Source of the DNA: Chitinilyticum piscinae
GTDB lineage: Bacteria; Pseudomonadota; Gammaproteobacteria; Burkholderiales; Chitinibacteraceae
DNA: 64,000 bases
Assembly (NCBI RefSeq): GCF_015223195.1
Contig: NZ_JADFUA010000004.1
Location: 1 to 64,000 of the forward strand
Direction: 5' to 3'
Shown: in pieces, positions 34,859-43,916 of the stretch
Layout of the letters: each line of letters starts with the position of its first letter
Numbering within the stretch: position 1 is the stretch's first letter
Notes under the pieces: generated by a model
Told to the model about the DNA's origin: nothing
The model's input: the letters and a program-made list of their open reading frames with translations, nothing else
Databases searched by the model: none
Translations under genes and position numbers: made by a program

Positions 34859-35218
34859 ATGCGTGGTGCTTTCTTTCCGGTGGTACTGATCGTGCTCGGT
34901 GCCGGCTGGCTGCTGAATGAGCTGAACATCATGCCCGAGGTAAGCTGGCTGGTGATCATCGGGCTGGCCGTCGCCGGCATGGCGATTTTGCTGGTGGATG
35001 GCGTGAACAAGTCATCCATCGTCAATGCGCCGCTGCTGCTGGGCGCCTCGCTGGCGACCTTTCTCTGCCAGTATCAGGGGCTGTCCCTGCGGCTGGTTCT
35101 GCCTGCGCTGCTGATGCTGCTCGGGGTATTGCTGTTGATCCGCCGGCATCCGGCCATTCCGCCCGGCCACTACCGCAAGCTGCACCGCCGCCGCAGCGAA
35201 CCGGAACTGGATGCCTGA
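34859..35218 (+). CDS. Small membrane protein, LiaF/DUF5668-like
   Basis: A 119-residue protein with four hydrophobic segments in the first 95 residues (FFPVVLIVLGAGWLLNEL, WLVIIGLAVAGMAILLV, APLLLGASLATFLCQ, LVLPALLMLLGVLLLI) and a basic tail ending RKLHRRRSEPELDA. The opening resembles the membrane modules of LiaF-like proteins. No function can be assigned. The RBS GGAGG just upstream fixes the ATG at 34859. It ends 6 bases before scpA. Confidence 0.72.
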   Translation: MRGAFFPVVLIVLGAGWLLNELNIMPEVSWLVIIGLAVAGMAILLVDGVNKSSIVNAPLLLGASLATFLCQYQGLSLRLVLPALLMLLGVLLLIRRHPAIPPGHYRKLHRRRSEPELDA

Positions 35219-35224
35219 TCCGCA

Positions 35225-36100
35225 ATGAATGCGCCAGTGAACGAGTCCGTCATCAATCCGGTGGCCGAGCCGCTGGCGCATGTGTTCGGCGAGCCGGTGC
35301 TGGCGCTTCCCAGCGACCTCTACATCCCGCCGGATGCGCTGCGCGTGTTGCTGGAGAGCTTCGAAGGCCCGCTTGATCTCTTGCTGTATCTGATCCGCAA
35401 GCAAAATGTCGACATCCTCGATATTCCGATGGCTGCCGTCACCAGCCAGTACATGCAGTATGTCGAGGCGATGAAGTCATCCCGGCTGGAACTGGCGGCC
35501 GAATACCTGCTGATGGCCGCGCTGCTTATCGAAATCAAGTCACGCATGCTGCTGCCCAAAACGCCGGCGAGCGAAGAGGGCGAGGCTGACGATCCGCGTG
35601 CGGAGCTGGTGCGTCGTTTGCTGGAATACGAACAGATCAAGCTGGCGGCGTTTGAACTCGATCAGCTGCCGCAGGCGGGCCGGGATTTTCTCTGGGCCTT
35701 TGCCGTATTCGAGCGCGAACTGGTCGACCTGCTGCCGGAGGTGCGCGCGGCGGATCTGAAGGCTGCATGGCTCTCCATCCTTACTCGCGCCCGAAACCGC
35801 AAGCATCACACCATCGCCACCAGTGAAATCTCGGTGCGCGAGCAGATGAGCCATATCCTGCGGGTACTGGAGGACGGGCGGCACCACGATTTCGTGACGC
35901 TGTTCGACCATGTGCAGGGCGTGCCGCTGCTGGTGGTGACCTTCTCGGCCGTGCTGGAACTGGTGAAGGAAAAACTCATTCGCGTCAGCCAGGCCGGTTT
36001 TGACCCTGAAACGCTGGCTGGCGAGGCAGAACACGCGCCCTATGCCGGCTATGCCCCCATCTATGTTTCCCGGCCACGAGGCGTGCATGAGCGAGATTGA
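35225..36100 (+). CDS. scpA: Segregation and condensation protein A
   Basis: A 291-residue kleisin that bridges SMC heads and recruits ScpB to organise the chromosome. Diagnostic segments are FEGPLDLLLYLIRKQNVDILDIPMAAVTSQYM (N-terminal) and AAEYLLMAALLIEIKSRMLLP, with the C-terminal winged helix FSAVLELVKEKLIRVSQAG. An extra ~35 residues before the conserved core are unusual, and an internal start is possible. It overlaps scpB by 14 bases. Confidence 0.95.
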   Translation: MNAPVNESVINPVAEPLAHVFGEPVLALPSDLYIPPDALRVLLESFEGPLDLLLYLIRKQNVDILDIPMAAVTSQYMQYVEAMKSSRLELAAEYLLMAALLIEIKSRMLLPKTPASEEGEADDPRAELVRRLLEYEQIKLAAFELDQLPQAGRDFLWAFAVFERELVDLLPEVRAADLKAAWLSILTRARNRKHHTIATSEISVREQMSHILRVLEDGRHHDFVTLFDHVQGVPLLVVTFSAVLELVKEKLIRVSQAGFDPETLAGEAEHAPYAGYAPIYVSRPRGVHERD

Positions 36101-36665
36101 CCGTCGCCACCTGAAAAACGTCATCGAAGCCGCGCTCTTGGTCAATCAGGAGCCGCTGTCGGTGGCGCAGCTGAAAGCCTTGTTCGGCGTGCCGCCTGAA
36201 GGCGCCGAGCTGGTGGCGGTACTGGAGGAGCTGCAGCGCGACTGGGATGGGCGCGGCGTCGAGCTGGTGCGCCTGGCCAATGGCTGGCGCTTTCGCGCCC
36301 GGCTGGACATGCAGCCCTATCTGGAGCGGCTGAAACCGGAAAAGCCGCCGCGTTATTCGCGCGCGGTGATGGAAACGCTGGCGATCATTGCCTACAAGCA
36401 GCCGGTGACTCGTGGCGAGATCGAGGAAATCCGCGGGGTGACCGTATCGAGCGCGATTATCCAGACGCTGAAAGAACGAGGCTGGATCGACGTGGTCGGC
36501 CACAAGGAAGTCCCCGGCCGCCCGGAATTGCTGGCCACGACCAGGGATTTTCTTGCCGATCTGGGGCTGGCCAGCCTCAAGGATCTGCCGCCACTGACCG
36601 AGCTTGGCAATCTGGTCGTGCCCGATCTGGCAGATGCCGCCGCTGCGGCATCGCCGCAGGAATAA
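36087..36665 (+). CDS. scpB: Segregation and condensation protein B
   Basis: A 192-residue partner of ScpA in the SMC-ScpAB condensin. It has two winged-helix domains: NVIEAALLVNQEPLSVAQLKALF and YSRAVMETLAIIAYKQPVTRGEIEEIRGV, followed by KERGWIDVVGHKEVPGRPEL. The ATG at 36087 lies inside the end of scpA, implying coupled translation. The stop directly abuts the stop of the convergent glycosyltransferase gene. Confidence 0.95.
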   Translation: MSEIDRRHLKNVIEAALLVNQEPLSVAQLKALFGVPPEGAELVAVLEELQRDWDGRGVELVRLANGWRFRARLDMQPYLERLKPEKPPRYSRAVMETLAIIAYKQPVTRGEIEEIRGVTVSSAIIQTLKERGWIDVVGHKEVPGRPELLATTRDFLADLGLASLKDLPPLTELGNLVVPDLADAAAAASPQE

Positions 36666-37895
36666 TCAGTACACCACCCACTGCAGGTACAGTGGCACAA
36701 AGAGGCCGATGCCAAGCAGCATCGCAGCAAATAAACCGGTACGCAGCAGCGGATGGCGGGCCGCGATGATGGCCGCAGCAATCGCCAGCACGAATAAGCC
36801 ACCGAGATAGCGTGGCCCGGACAATAGCCAGGTCGGCGAATAGCTGATCAGCAGATACACGCTGGCGTAGGCCAGATAGCTGGCAGGAAGCTGGCGGTAG
36901 GCTCCGGCCAGTACTGCCAGTGCCGCAAAGAACATCGCAATGGTCGGCAGCCACGTTCCCAGCCCCAGCTTGAAATCACCGGTCAACAGGCGCTCGGCGG
37001 CACCACTGAGGGTATTGGGCAGCCAGCCGAAGCTCTGTTGCCAGTTGATTTTCTGGTAAATGAGGAACTGCAGCGGATTGCCGCTCACCCAGTAGTTGAG
37101 CAGCAGATACAGCATGAAGCCGCAGGGAATCAGCAGCAGCGCCAAAACAGCGCGCCGGGGCTGTTGCAGTGTGCGTGCCTGCCACTGCAGCACCAGCTCG
37201 ATCACCAGTGGCGCCAATAGCAGCAGGCCCTGATTGCGGGTCAGCGCCGCCAGCATTCCGCTTATTCCTGCCAGCAGCCAGGCTTGCTGGCGCATGAACC
37301 AGAAAAAGCTGATCGTCAGCAGCAGGAACAGGCTTTCCGTGTACGGCATGCCGTAAAAGAAGGAAAACGGGTAGAACGCCAGCAAGGCACAGGCCAGCCA
37401 GGCGCACTGTTTGTCGCCTGTTTCCCGCTCGGTCAGGCGGTAGAGCATGACGCAGGCGGCACAGAAAAAACTGACCGACAGCAGCGTGGCGGCCTGGAAG
37501 CTGTTGAGCCCCAGCAGTTTCAGCGCGGCAATCAGCAAGGGGTAGAGCGGGAAAAACACCAGCCGGTTGCGCTCATCGCCCTGATTTACATAGCCCTGGT
37601 CGGCGATGCCCAGATAGTGAAAGGCATCCCAGCGAACCCAGATTTCACGAAAGCTCTCGATCGGGCTGACAAACTGTCCCTTGATCAAGATGAAAGACAG
37701 CCAGCCATACAGCCAGACGCTGCCGCGAGCGAGCAGCGCCAGCACCACGACCCCCGCAATGATGCCGAGCGTGGTGTCGGGTAACGCAGGGGGGCGCAGC
37801 AGTTGGCCATGCGGGGTTTGCCAACCGTCATGAAGTTTGACTACCGCCGCCATCAACAGGCAGGCGAAGCAGAGGAAGGTAATGAAGGCGATCAT
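36666..37895 (-). CDS. PIG-V-like mannosyltransferase family membrane protein
   Basis: A 409-residue polytopic membrane protein with about ten hydrophobic segments. The first loop contains RWDAFHYLGIADQGYVN, the WD..HY..IA acidic motif of the GT-C/PIG-V (Gpi18-like) glycosyltransferases, and LVFFPLYPLLIAALKLLG follows. Bacteria lack GPI anchors, so it more likely transfers a sugar from a polyprenyl-phosphate donor to an unknown lipid or protein. The ATG at 37895 is chosen at the start of the first helix (MIAFITFLCFACLLMAAVV). Confidence 0.85.
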   Translation of the reverse strand: MIAFITFLCFACLLMAAVVKLHDGWQTPHGQLLRPPALPDTTLGIIAGVVVLALLARGSVWLYGWLSFILIKGQFVSPIESFREIWVRWDAFHYLGIADQGYVNQGDERNRLVFFPLYPLLIAALKLLGLNSFQAATLLSVSFFCAACVMLYRLTERETGDKQCAWLACALLAFYPFSFFYGMPYTESLFLLLTISFFWFMRQQAWLLAGISGMLAALTRNQGLLLLAPLVIELVLQWQARTLQQPRRAVLALLLIPCGFMLYLLLNYWVSGNPLQFLIYQKINWQQSFGWLPNTLSGAAERLLTGDFKLGLGTWLPTIAMFFAALAVLAGAYRQLPASYLAYASVYLLISYSPTWLLSGPRYLGGLFVLAIAAAIIAARHPLLRTGLFAAMLLGIGLFVPLYLQWVVY

Positions 37896-38015
37896 GGCAT
37901 CCGGTTTGTAAGGGTTTTCCCGAGTGCCGCGATGATCTCTGCAAGGCAAAGAAAGCGATAGCCTTGTAAGAAAAAATGTTGGTTTTATGTCAGTTTAGAA
38001 GTGACTGCTAATAGA

Positions 38016-38037
38016 GAAGCCGCCCTGGGGCGGCTTC
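38016..38037 (-). terminator. Hairpin after lysA
   Basis: GAAGCCGCC, loop CTGG, GGCGGCTTC: a perfect 9-bp stem located 18 bases beyond the lysA stop on the minus strand. The T-run is weak (TCTATT). Confidence 0.55.
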
Positions 38038-38054
38038 ATTGGGCTGCTGCACAC

Positions 38055-39290
38055 TTAGCAGGCTTCCAGTGCCAGCAGCTCGGCCACGGTCTGGCGGCGG
38101 CGGATCAGCTTGATCTCGCTGCCATCAATCAGCACTTCCGGGATTAGCGGGCGGGTATTGTAGTTCGACGACATCGACGCGCCGTAAGCGCCGGCATCGT
38201 GGAACACCATCCAGTCGCCGATTTCCGCTGCCGGCAAATCACGCGGGATCACCGTGCCGCCTTCTTCCTGGGTGAACACGTCGCCCGATTCGCACAGCGG
38301 GCCGGCGACCACGGTGGGGCGCAGCTCTGTGCTGCGTACTTCGCCTGCCGGCGTCAGTACGCTGATTTCATGATGACTGCCGTACATCGCCGGGCGCATC
38401 AGGTCGTTGAAACCGGCGTCGCACAGCACGAAGTGATTGCTGCCGGCATCCTTCTTGGCGCGAACTTCGGCGATCAGCTTGGCGGATTCGGCCACCAGGA
38501 AGCGGCCGGGTTCGATTTCCAGTGTCACCGGGTGGCCCAGATGCGCTTCGACTTCGCGGCGTGCCTTGTCCCACAGGCTGAAGTAATGCGCGGTATCGAT
38601 GCGCTCACCGTCGACCTTGTACGGAATCGACAGGCCACCACCGGCAGAAATCGCCTGCAGGTCGCGGCCGCTGGCTTTTACCTGGGCGACCATCGCATCG
38701 CAGACTTCGGACAAGTGGCTGTAATCGACGCCCGAGCCGATGTGCATGTGCAGCCCCACCAGATTCAGGCCGTACTGGTCGATCAGCGCGTAGGCTTCAG
38801 CCAGCTGCTCGTGCCAGATGCCGTGCTTGCTGGTTTCGCCGCCGGTATTGGTTTTCTGGCTGTGGCCGTGGCCGAAACCCGGATTGATGCGTAGCCACAC
38901 CGGATGGCCGGGGCTGGCCTGGCCGAGTTGCTCCAGCATCTGCGGGCTGCCGGCGTTCACCGGCACTTTCAGTTCGACCACACGAGCGAGGGTAGCGCGA
39001 TCCAGCAGATCGGCGGTGAATACGATGTCGCTATGTACACCACCCACGGTGAAACCGGCGGCAAGAGCACGCTCGATTTCGCCCAGCGAAACGGAATCCA
39101 CCTTTACGCCCTGTGCGCGCATCAGGCGCAGGATGTGCGTGTTCGAGCAGGCTTTCTGCGCGAAGCGGATCACATCGAACATTTTCAGCTGGCTGATGCG
39201 CTCGCGGATGATGGCGGCGTCATAAATCCAGCAAGGCGTGCCGTGGGTTTGGGCGATGGAAACAAGCTGCGGGCCGTTGACCGGTTTCAT
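38055..39290 (-). CDS. lysA: Diaminopimelate decarboxylase
   Basis: A 411-residue PLP enzyme of the alanine-racemase fold that makes L-lysine from meso-diaminopimelate. PLP-binding Lys46 is in VIRFAQKACSNTHIL. The substrate and cofactor loops include LHMHIGSGVDYSHL, SAGGGLSIPY, EIEPGRFLVAES and GPLCESGDVF, the last carrying the active-site Cys from the dimer partner. KACSNTHILRLMRAQG rather than the commoner YAVKAN motif places it in the E. coli-like LysA group. It is divergent from an ArgP/LysR-type regulator. Confidence 0.95.
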   Translation of the reverse strand: MKPVNGPQLVSIAQTHGTPCWIYDAAIIRERISQLKMFDVIRFAQKACSNTHILRLMRAQGVKVDSVSLGEIERALAAGFTVGGVHSDIVFTADLLDRATLARVVELKVPVNAGSPQMLEQLGQASPGHPVWLRINPGFGHGHSQKTNTGGETSKHGIWHEQLAEAYALIDQYGLNLVGLHMHIGSGVDYSHLSEVCDAMVAQVKASGRDLQAISAGGGLSIPYKVDGERIDTAHYFSLWDKARREVEAHLGHPVTLEIEPGRFLVAESAKLIAEVRAKKDAGSNHFVLCDAGFNDLMRPAMYGSHHEISVLTPAGEVRSTELRPTVVAGPLCESGDVFTQEEGGTVIPRDLPAAEIGDWMVFHDAGAYGASMSSNYNTRPLIPEVLIDGSEIKLIRRRQTVAELLALEAC

Positions 39291-39388
39291 GGCGGGATCT
39301 TTATGGTGGTTTCAGGATTCACGGCTATTCAACCAGAGCCCCCGGCCGTGGTAAAACGATACTTTCTTATCCGCATGCAGGCTGCCTA

Positions 39389-40270
39389 ATGCTCGACTAC
39401 AAACTGCTGGAAGCGCTGGATGCCGTGGTAACGGCGGGCAGTTTCGACGGCGCGGCACGGCGCCTGCACCTGACGCAATCGGCGATCTCGCAGCGTATCC
39501 GCCAGCTGGAGGAACGCAGCGGGACTGTGCTGCTGGTGCGCGATACACCGGTACGGCCGACCGTGGCGGGGCAAAAGCTGCTGGCGCATGTGCGCCAGGT
39601 ACGCCTGCTGGAGGCCGAGCTGCAGCAGGATGTCGATGGCACGATGGAAGACTGGCTGACACTGCGCATCGGTGTGAATGCCGATAGCCTCGCACTGGGC
39701 TTGCTGGGGGCGCTGGCGCCGGTACTGCAGGCCGAGCGGATCCTGCTGGATTGCGTGGTTGCTGATGAGGCCCAGACGCTCGATCAACTGCGGCTGGGGG
39801 AGGTGTCCGGGTGTATTGGTACGCAGCCTAATGAAATAGCAGGCTGCGGGGTTATACCTCTGGGTAGTATTGATTATGTACTGGTGGCCACTCCCGCGTT
39901 TGCGGCGGAATTCTTCTCAGGCGGGCTGGGGGAGGCCGCACTCAGCGATGCGCCGGCCGCAGTGTTCGGGCAACAGGACAGCATTCATCGTCGCTGGTTG
40001 CGCGAACAGCACGGCCTGCAACACGGTGATTATCCCTGCCATGTGATTCCCGATTCGACCGCACTGTTTGGGGCCGTATGTGCCGGGCTGGCCTATGGGC
40101 TGGTACCGCGCCCGCAGGCGGATGCCTTGCTGAACGCTGGCGCGCTGCAGCAATTACCACTGCCCGCGATGCCGGTGGCGCTGTACTGGCACCACTGGCG
40201 CCGCCAGACCGCCGCCGAGCGCAAGCTGGCGGAAGCGGTCCGCGGCTTCACGACGGGTCTTTGTGGCTGA
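39389..40270 (+). CDS. LysR-family regulator, ArgP (IciA) type
   Basis: A 293-residue regulator. Winged HTH at residues 1-60: LLEALDAVVTAGSFDGAARRLHLTQSAISQRIRQLE, then VLLVRDTPVRPTVAGQKLL, which is the ArgP/IciA form. The C-terminal effector domain follows. ArgP proteins sense lysine and arginine and activate argO and lysine-pathway genes. Its divergent position to lysA (98 bases between the starts) makes lysA the likely target. No arginine exporter is adjacent. Confidence is high for the family and moderate for the ArgP assignment. Confidence 0.85.
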   Translation: MLDYKLLEALDAVVTAGSFDGAARRLHLTQSAISQRIRQLEERSGTVLLVRDTPVRPTVAGQKLLAHVRQVRLLEAELQQDVDGTMEDWLTLRIGVNADSLALGLLGALAPVLQAERILLDCVVADEAQTLDQLRLGEVSGCIGTQPNEIAGCGVIPLGSIDYVLVATPAFAAEFFSGGLGEAALSDAPAAVFGQQDSIHRRWLREQHGLQHGDYPCHVIPDSTALFGAVCAGLAYGLVPRPQADALLNAGALQQLPLPAMPVALYWHHWRRQTAAERKLAEAVRGFTTGLCG

Positions 40271-40331
40271 CATGGATTTGACCACTGGCTGAACTTTGAT
40301 CAGGATGTCCGTTTCTGTGTCCTGTTCTGCC

Positions 40332-41765
40332 ATGTCCCACTATCAGAAATTCAAACAGCGCCCGGGCCAGGTCCTGTTGCTTGCAAGTGCAGTGATTGTC
40401 AGTGTGCTGGTGCCGGTTTGGTATGTCTGGGTCATGCTCAGTCTGAAGCTGGATCTCGGTGGCCGCAATCCGGAAGTCACGCTGCTTGCGAATCTGCCGG
40501 GCTATGCGCAAGCTGCCGCACTCTGTGATGGAGCGATCAACACCCCGCAGGGGGTCTGGGTTGTTACTAGGGGTGATGAGTACAGCATGCAACAGGCGTT
40601 CGAAGCCAAGCCTCCGGCACTGGATTTTCTGACTCTGGCTGGTGAACAGAACCAGTCATCGCTGTCATCGCTCTTGGTGCGCAGCCGCGATGACAATACC
40701 ATCATCGCCAAAGCGGATGGTGATGGCCGCATCCGCTTCAGTGGGGTGGTGGAGGATAATCTGTGTCCGCTATTCAGCCATGATGGAAGCACGGCCTGGC
40801 TGCGCACCATGCTGACGCACGAGCTTGGCACAGGCGACGAGAAGAAACGCGTCCTGACTACCTTTCGCAGTGACGATCAGGGCAAGAGCTGGCAAATCGA
40901 CGAACAGGGGCTGAGCCCTTTGCCGGACAAGTACCCCAGCGACTATCAGGTATTTTTTCCGTCCCGCCACGAGCGCTGGGTGCTCTATCGCAACGAGCAG
41001 ACCTTGCCGGCCGAAGGGGATCAGGCGGAGCCTTTGCTGGCCTATACGGCCGATGATGGCAAAAGCTGGCAGTATCCGGTCACAACCGCGATGCTGGGTA
41101 TGCCGGAGGCGCAACTTGCCCGCACGAAACTGCCCCGCGATGCGCTGACGGATATCACGACGCTGTATCTGACTCCCGTCGACGCGCAGCATGTACTGCT
41201 CTGGCAGGTCGTGACGCTGTATGACGCCAACGACGACAGCCGCAACGGCCTGCGCAGCAGTTACACGCAATTGCTGATATTGAGCCGCAAAGGGCAGGGA
41301 TGGTCGGTGACACCTGCGCAGACCAAGGCCGACTGGAGCTTCGAGCCGATCCTGGTCGGGAGCGATGGCCAGATTTTTGGCGTACGCAACTTCGCCGGCG
41401 ATGCGCCAGACGAGATCTGGCAATTTGATGTTACCGCAGGACTCTGGGTAAAGCGTGGCGACGCGCCCAATCCGTTCGCGCCATTCCCGTCCAGTACGAG
41501 CATCAGCAGCTTGCGAGCCGGCAAGGGCCTGCTGCTGGCGGAAGTGCATGCCCGCCATTCCCCGCCCGTGTTTTTTACGGGCGGGAAAGAAGCCAGCATC
41601 TCAGGTCGTGCCCACTATTACTCCACGGATGCGGGACGCAACTGGCGGCGCTTTGATACGCGCCAATATGAAACGCTTGCGGGCTTCGATCCGGCAAGCA
41701 ACCGGGTCTTGCGTTATGAGGAGCAAGCCGGCGGAATGCGGATAACCGCCCAGCAACTGGATTGA
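40332..41765 (+). CDS. Membrane-anchored beta-propeller-like protein with Asp-box repeats
   Basis: A 477-residue protein of unknown function. One TM helix near the N-terminus (QVLLLASAVIVSVLVPVWYVWVML, residues ~15-38) leaves the rest in the periplasm. At least three BNR/Asp-box motifs are visible: RSDDQGKSW, TADDGKSW and STDAGRNWRRFD. Such motifs mark turns of sialidase-type or YCF48-type propellers. I see no sialidase catalytic set, so enzymatic activity cannot be claimed. Neighbours give no clue. Confidence 0.72.
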   Translation: MSHYQKFKQRPGQVLLLASAVIVSVLVPVWYVWVMLSLKLDLGGRNPEVTLLANLPGYAQAAALCDGAINTPQGVWVVTRGDEYSMQQAFEAKPPALDFLTLAGEQNQSSLSSLLVRSRDDNTIIAKADGDGRIRFSGVVEDNLCPLFSHDGSTAWLRTMLTHELGTGDEKKRVLTTFRSDDQGKSWQIDEQGLSPLPDKYPSDYQVFFPSRHERWVLYRNEQTLPAEGDQAEPLLAYTADDGKSWQYPVTTAMLGMPEAQLARTKLPRDALTDITTLYLTPVDAQHVLLWQVVTLYDANDDSRNGLRSSYTQLLILSRKGQGWSVTPAQTKADWSFEPILVGSDGQIFGVRNFAGDAPDEIWQFDVTAGLWVKRGDAPNPFAPFPSSTSISSLRAGKGLLLAEVHARHSPPVFFTGGKEASISGRAHYYSTDAGRNWRRFDTRQYETLAGFDPASNRVLRYEEQAGGMRITAQQLD

Positions 41766-41997
41766 TGCAGCTTCATACATCAGTTGGTATTAGTCTGTGG
41801 GCCTTTAAAATTAAGGCTTGGGGATAGATACGTCGTGTTCATAACTGGATGGACTGAGGGCTCAGCAGGCGTGGCAAATGGGCCTCGCCCGAGCATGAGC
41901 GATCGGAGAGCCTGGCATGGTCTTGCCGCAGGCACATTCGCGAGTGCCGGAGCATGAGTATCCTTGGTAACTGATCTGAACTGCAAATCGATGCGTT
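41766..41997. other. Intergenic stretch before the low-GC gene
   Basis: No convincing gene is seen on the + strand. The segment 41862-41970 is GC-richer than its surroundings and on the minus strand encodes a cysteine-rich reading (see findings). Confidence 0.5.
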
Positions 41998-42057
41998 GTG
42001 TTTTTTACTGCGGGGGTTTTTGTGTTTGCCGTTGAAGTCATTCTGTTTCGTCTGACC

Positions 42058-43014
42058 ATGTTTTCTTTTTTGATTGGTGTTATTTACTTTTTGATATCTT
42101 ATATCGCTCAACATGTGAGTAGTAAAACTACCCCAAGATGGCTGGATGTGCTTGGTTTTGGTGCAATCGGTGTATCCATTTTGGTCATGATTGCGAATAT
42201 CTATATCGATGAGAATAATGTTGATCTGACCTTTACCAAGGTGGCAGGTGAGGATGACAAGAAAATTATTGAGGTTAATTTGAATGGGTACATACTGAAC
42301 ATGCAAAAAAAGTCGCCCGAATTTGCACAAGACCTGTGGTCAATCCGGCTTGAAAAGGGGGGGTATTTGCAGGTTCGTTGTGTTGATCATGATAAAAATG
42401 CTGAAGGTATTCAGTTCTCGGCTAGAGCGAATCCGGAGTACACCGGTATTCCATACTTGAAATTTTCACTCGGGCGCAGCATGAATGAAAGGTTCGGCTT
42501 CGATCAGCTAGCGATTCCCCGTTTCACGGATACCGCGCTTGATGATGGCTATACTCGACAGGCGTTTCAGGGGGAGCTTTTTGATCTTTTTGCCACCATG
42601 AGTCAGCAATGTAAAGAAAAGACGAAGGGCGCATGGAAAAGGAAAGTGGCACTTGATCGAGAAATAAAGCGGCGCGAAATTTCGCAAAAACTGGAACAGG
42701 TGGCGATAAAAAGCATGCAGGGTCTCTCGCAGGCTCATGTGCAGGAACTCATTACGATTGAGAAAAAGGCGAGTCAGATTTTTCTTGGTCGATGCAAAAA
42801 CAATCGATCAGGGCGAAGCGGGGATTTCTGGCCAGTGCGTGACGAGGCTAGATATCCGACATTACAGTTTTTCGATATCCAATTACGCCGGCATGCTGAT
42901 CAAGTTATCGCGCATATCAATATTCCCGATACTAAAACGATTGATGCAGGACAGGCAGAGATGGAGCTGATCAAGTTAGTGGAAGATCTTGATCAGGTGT
43001 GTCAGAAACTGTGA
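42058..43014 (+). CDS. Two-TM protein of unknown function in low-GC DNA
   Basis: About 318 residues from the ATG at 42058; a GTG at 41998 would add 20 hydrophobic residues. Neither start has a clear RBS. Two membrane helices (FSFLIGVIYFLISYIA and LDVLGFGAIGVSILVMIANIYI) are followed by a ~260-residue soluble domain. That domain contains a beta-rich part (VDLTFTKVAGEDDKKIIEVN to YLKFSLGRS) and a helical lysine-rich part (KEKTKGAWKRKVALDREIKR, EISQKLEQVAIKSMQGL). I recognise no family. Codon use is AT-rich, quite unlike the neighbours, so the gene was probably acquired. Confidence 0.65.
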   Translation: MFSFLIGVIYFLISYIAQHVSSKTTPRWLDVLGFGAIGVSILVMIANIYIDENNVDLTFTKVAGEDDKKIIEVNLNGYILNMQKKSPEFAQDLWSIRLEKGGYLQVRCVDHDKNAEGIQFSARANPEYTGIPYLKFSLGRSMNERFGFDQLAIPRFTDTALDDGYTRQAFQGELFDLFATMSQQCKEKTKGAWKRKVALDREIKRREISQKLEQVAIKSMQGLSQAHVQELITIEKKASQIFLGRCKNNRSGRSGDFWPVRDEARYPTLQFFDIQLRRHADQVIAHINIPDTKTIDAGQAEMELIKLVEDLDQVCQKL

Positions 43015-43124
43015 ATGTTTGAGTTGCAAAAATCGCTCGGCGCTCATCGTGTTGACTACGGTCCTTTGGGCTTTCGTCAGTCCGTTTTGTGCAAAACTGC
43101 CGTGCCGCTGGCATGCCTGCTTCA

Positions 43125-43130
43125 TATAAT
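43125..43130 (+). promoter_or_regulatory. -10 box of the EEP gene (leaderless candidate)
   Basis: TATAAT ends 6 bases before the ATG at 43137, leaving no room for a Shine-Dalgarno sequence if transcription starts at the normal distance. No good -35 box is seen 16-18 bases upstream. Confidence 0.4.
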
Positions 43131-43136
43131 GCCCGT

Positions 43137-43916
43137 ATGCCGACTACCGCCATCACCACCAGCCCTGTGCCGCAACGCCTGCTGGTGGCCTCGTACAACA
43201 TCCACAAGGGCCTGTCGCCACTGAACCGGCGGCTGGTGCTGCATGACGTGCGTGCGGCGCTGAGCGGCCTGGCACCCGATGTGCTTTTTCTGCAGGAAGT
43301 GCAGGGCGAGCATCTGCGTCACGCGGCGCGCTTCGAACACTGGCCGTCCGAGCCTCAGCACGAGTTTCTGGCGGGGGACGACTGGCTGGCAACCTACGGG
43401 CGCAATGCGGTGTACAACCACGGGCATCACGGCAATGCGGTGCTGTCGCGCTTTCCGGTCAGTCGCTGGCATAACCATGATCTCACCTTGCATCGTTTCG
43501 AGCAGCGCGGTTTGCTGCATTGCGTGGTGAATATCCCGCACTGGACCAGCCCGCTGCATGCCTTCTGTGTGCACCTGAACCTGCGTGCCCGCGACCGGCA
43601 GCGCCAGCTGGCAATGCTGGTCGATTGCATCCGCAACGAAGTCCCCGATCATTCTCCGCTGGTGCTGGCTGGTGATTTCAACGACTGGCAGAAGCAGGCA
43701 TCGGCGTTCCTGCGCGCCGAGCTGGGCCTGGCAGAAAGCTTCGAGGCCTTGCATGGCCGTCCGGCAAAGAGCTTTCCGGTGCGCATGCCATTCCTGTGTC
43801 TGGACCGGATTTACACGCGCGGCTTACGCATTGAAACCGCCGAAGTGCTCTCCGGCGCGCCCTGGCATGCCATGTCGGATCATGCGCCGCTGTATGCCAG
43901 CCTGTGCCGAGGCTAG
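43137..43916 (+). CDS. Endonuclease/exonuclease/phosphatase family protein
   Basis: A 259-residue Mg-dependent phosphoesterase of the DNase I-like (EEP) fold. The active-site strands are LLVASYNIHKGLSP (Asn), VLFLQEVQGE (Glu), PLVLAGDFNDWQ (Asp/Asn) and MSDHAPLYASL (catalytic His). It resembles the YbhP-type EEP proteins often found with cardiolipin synthase, but no such gene is adjacent. The substrate is unknown. The ATG at 43137 matches the homologous start; an in-frame ATG at 43113 would include the -10 box. The TAG stop is the first triplet of a dispersed repeat. Confidence 0.88.
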   Translation: MPTTAITTSPVPQRLLVASYNIHKGLSPLNRRLVLHDVRAALSGLAPDVLFLQEVQGEHLRHAARFEHWPSEPQHEFLAGDDWLATYGRNAVYNHGHHGNAVLSRFPVSRWHNHDLTLHRFEQRGLLHCVVNIPHWTSPLHAFCVHLNLRARDRQRQLAMLVDCIRNEVPDHSPLVLAGDFNDWQKQASAFLRAELGLAESFEALHGRPAKSFPVRMPFLCLDRIYTRGLRIETAEVLSGAPWHAMSDHAPLYASLCRG

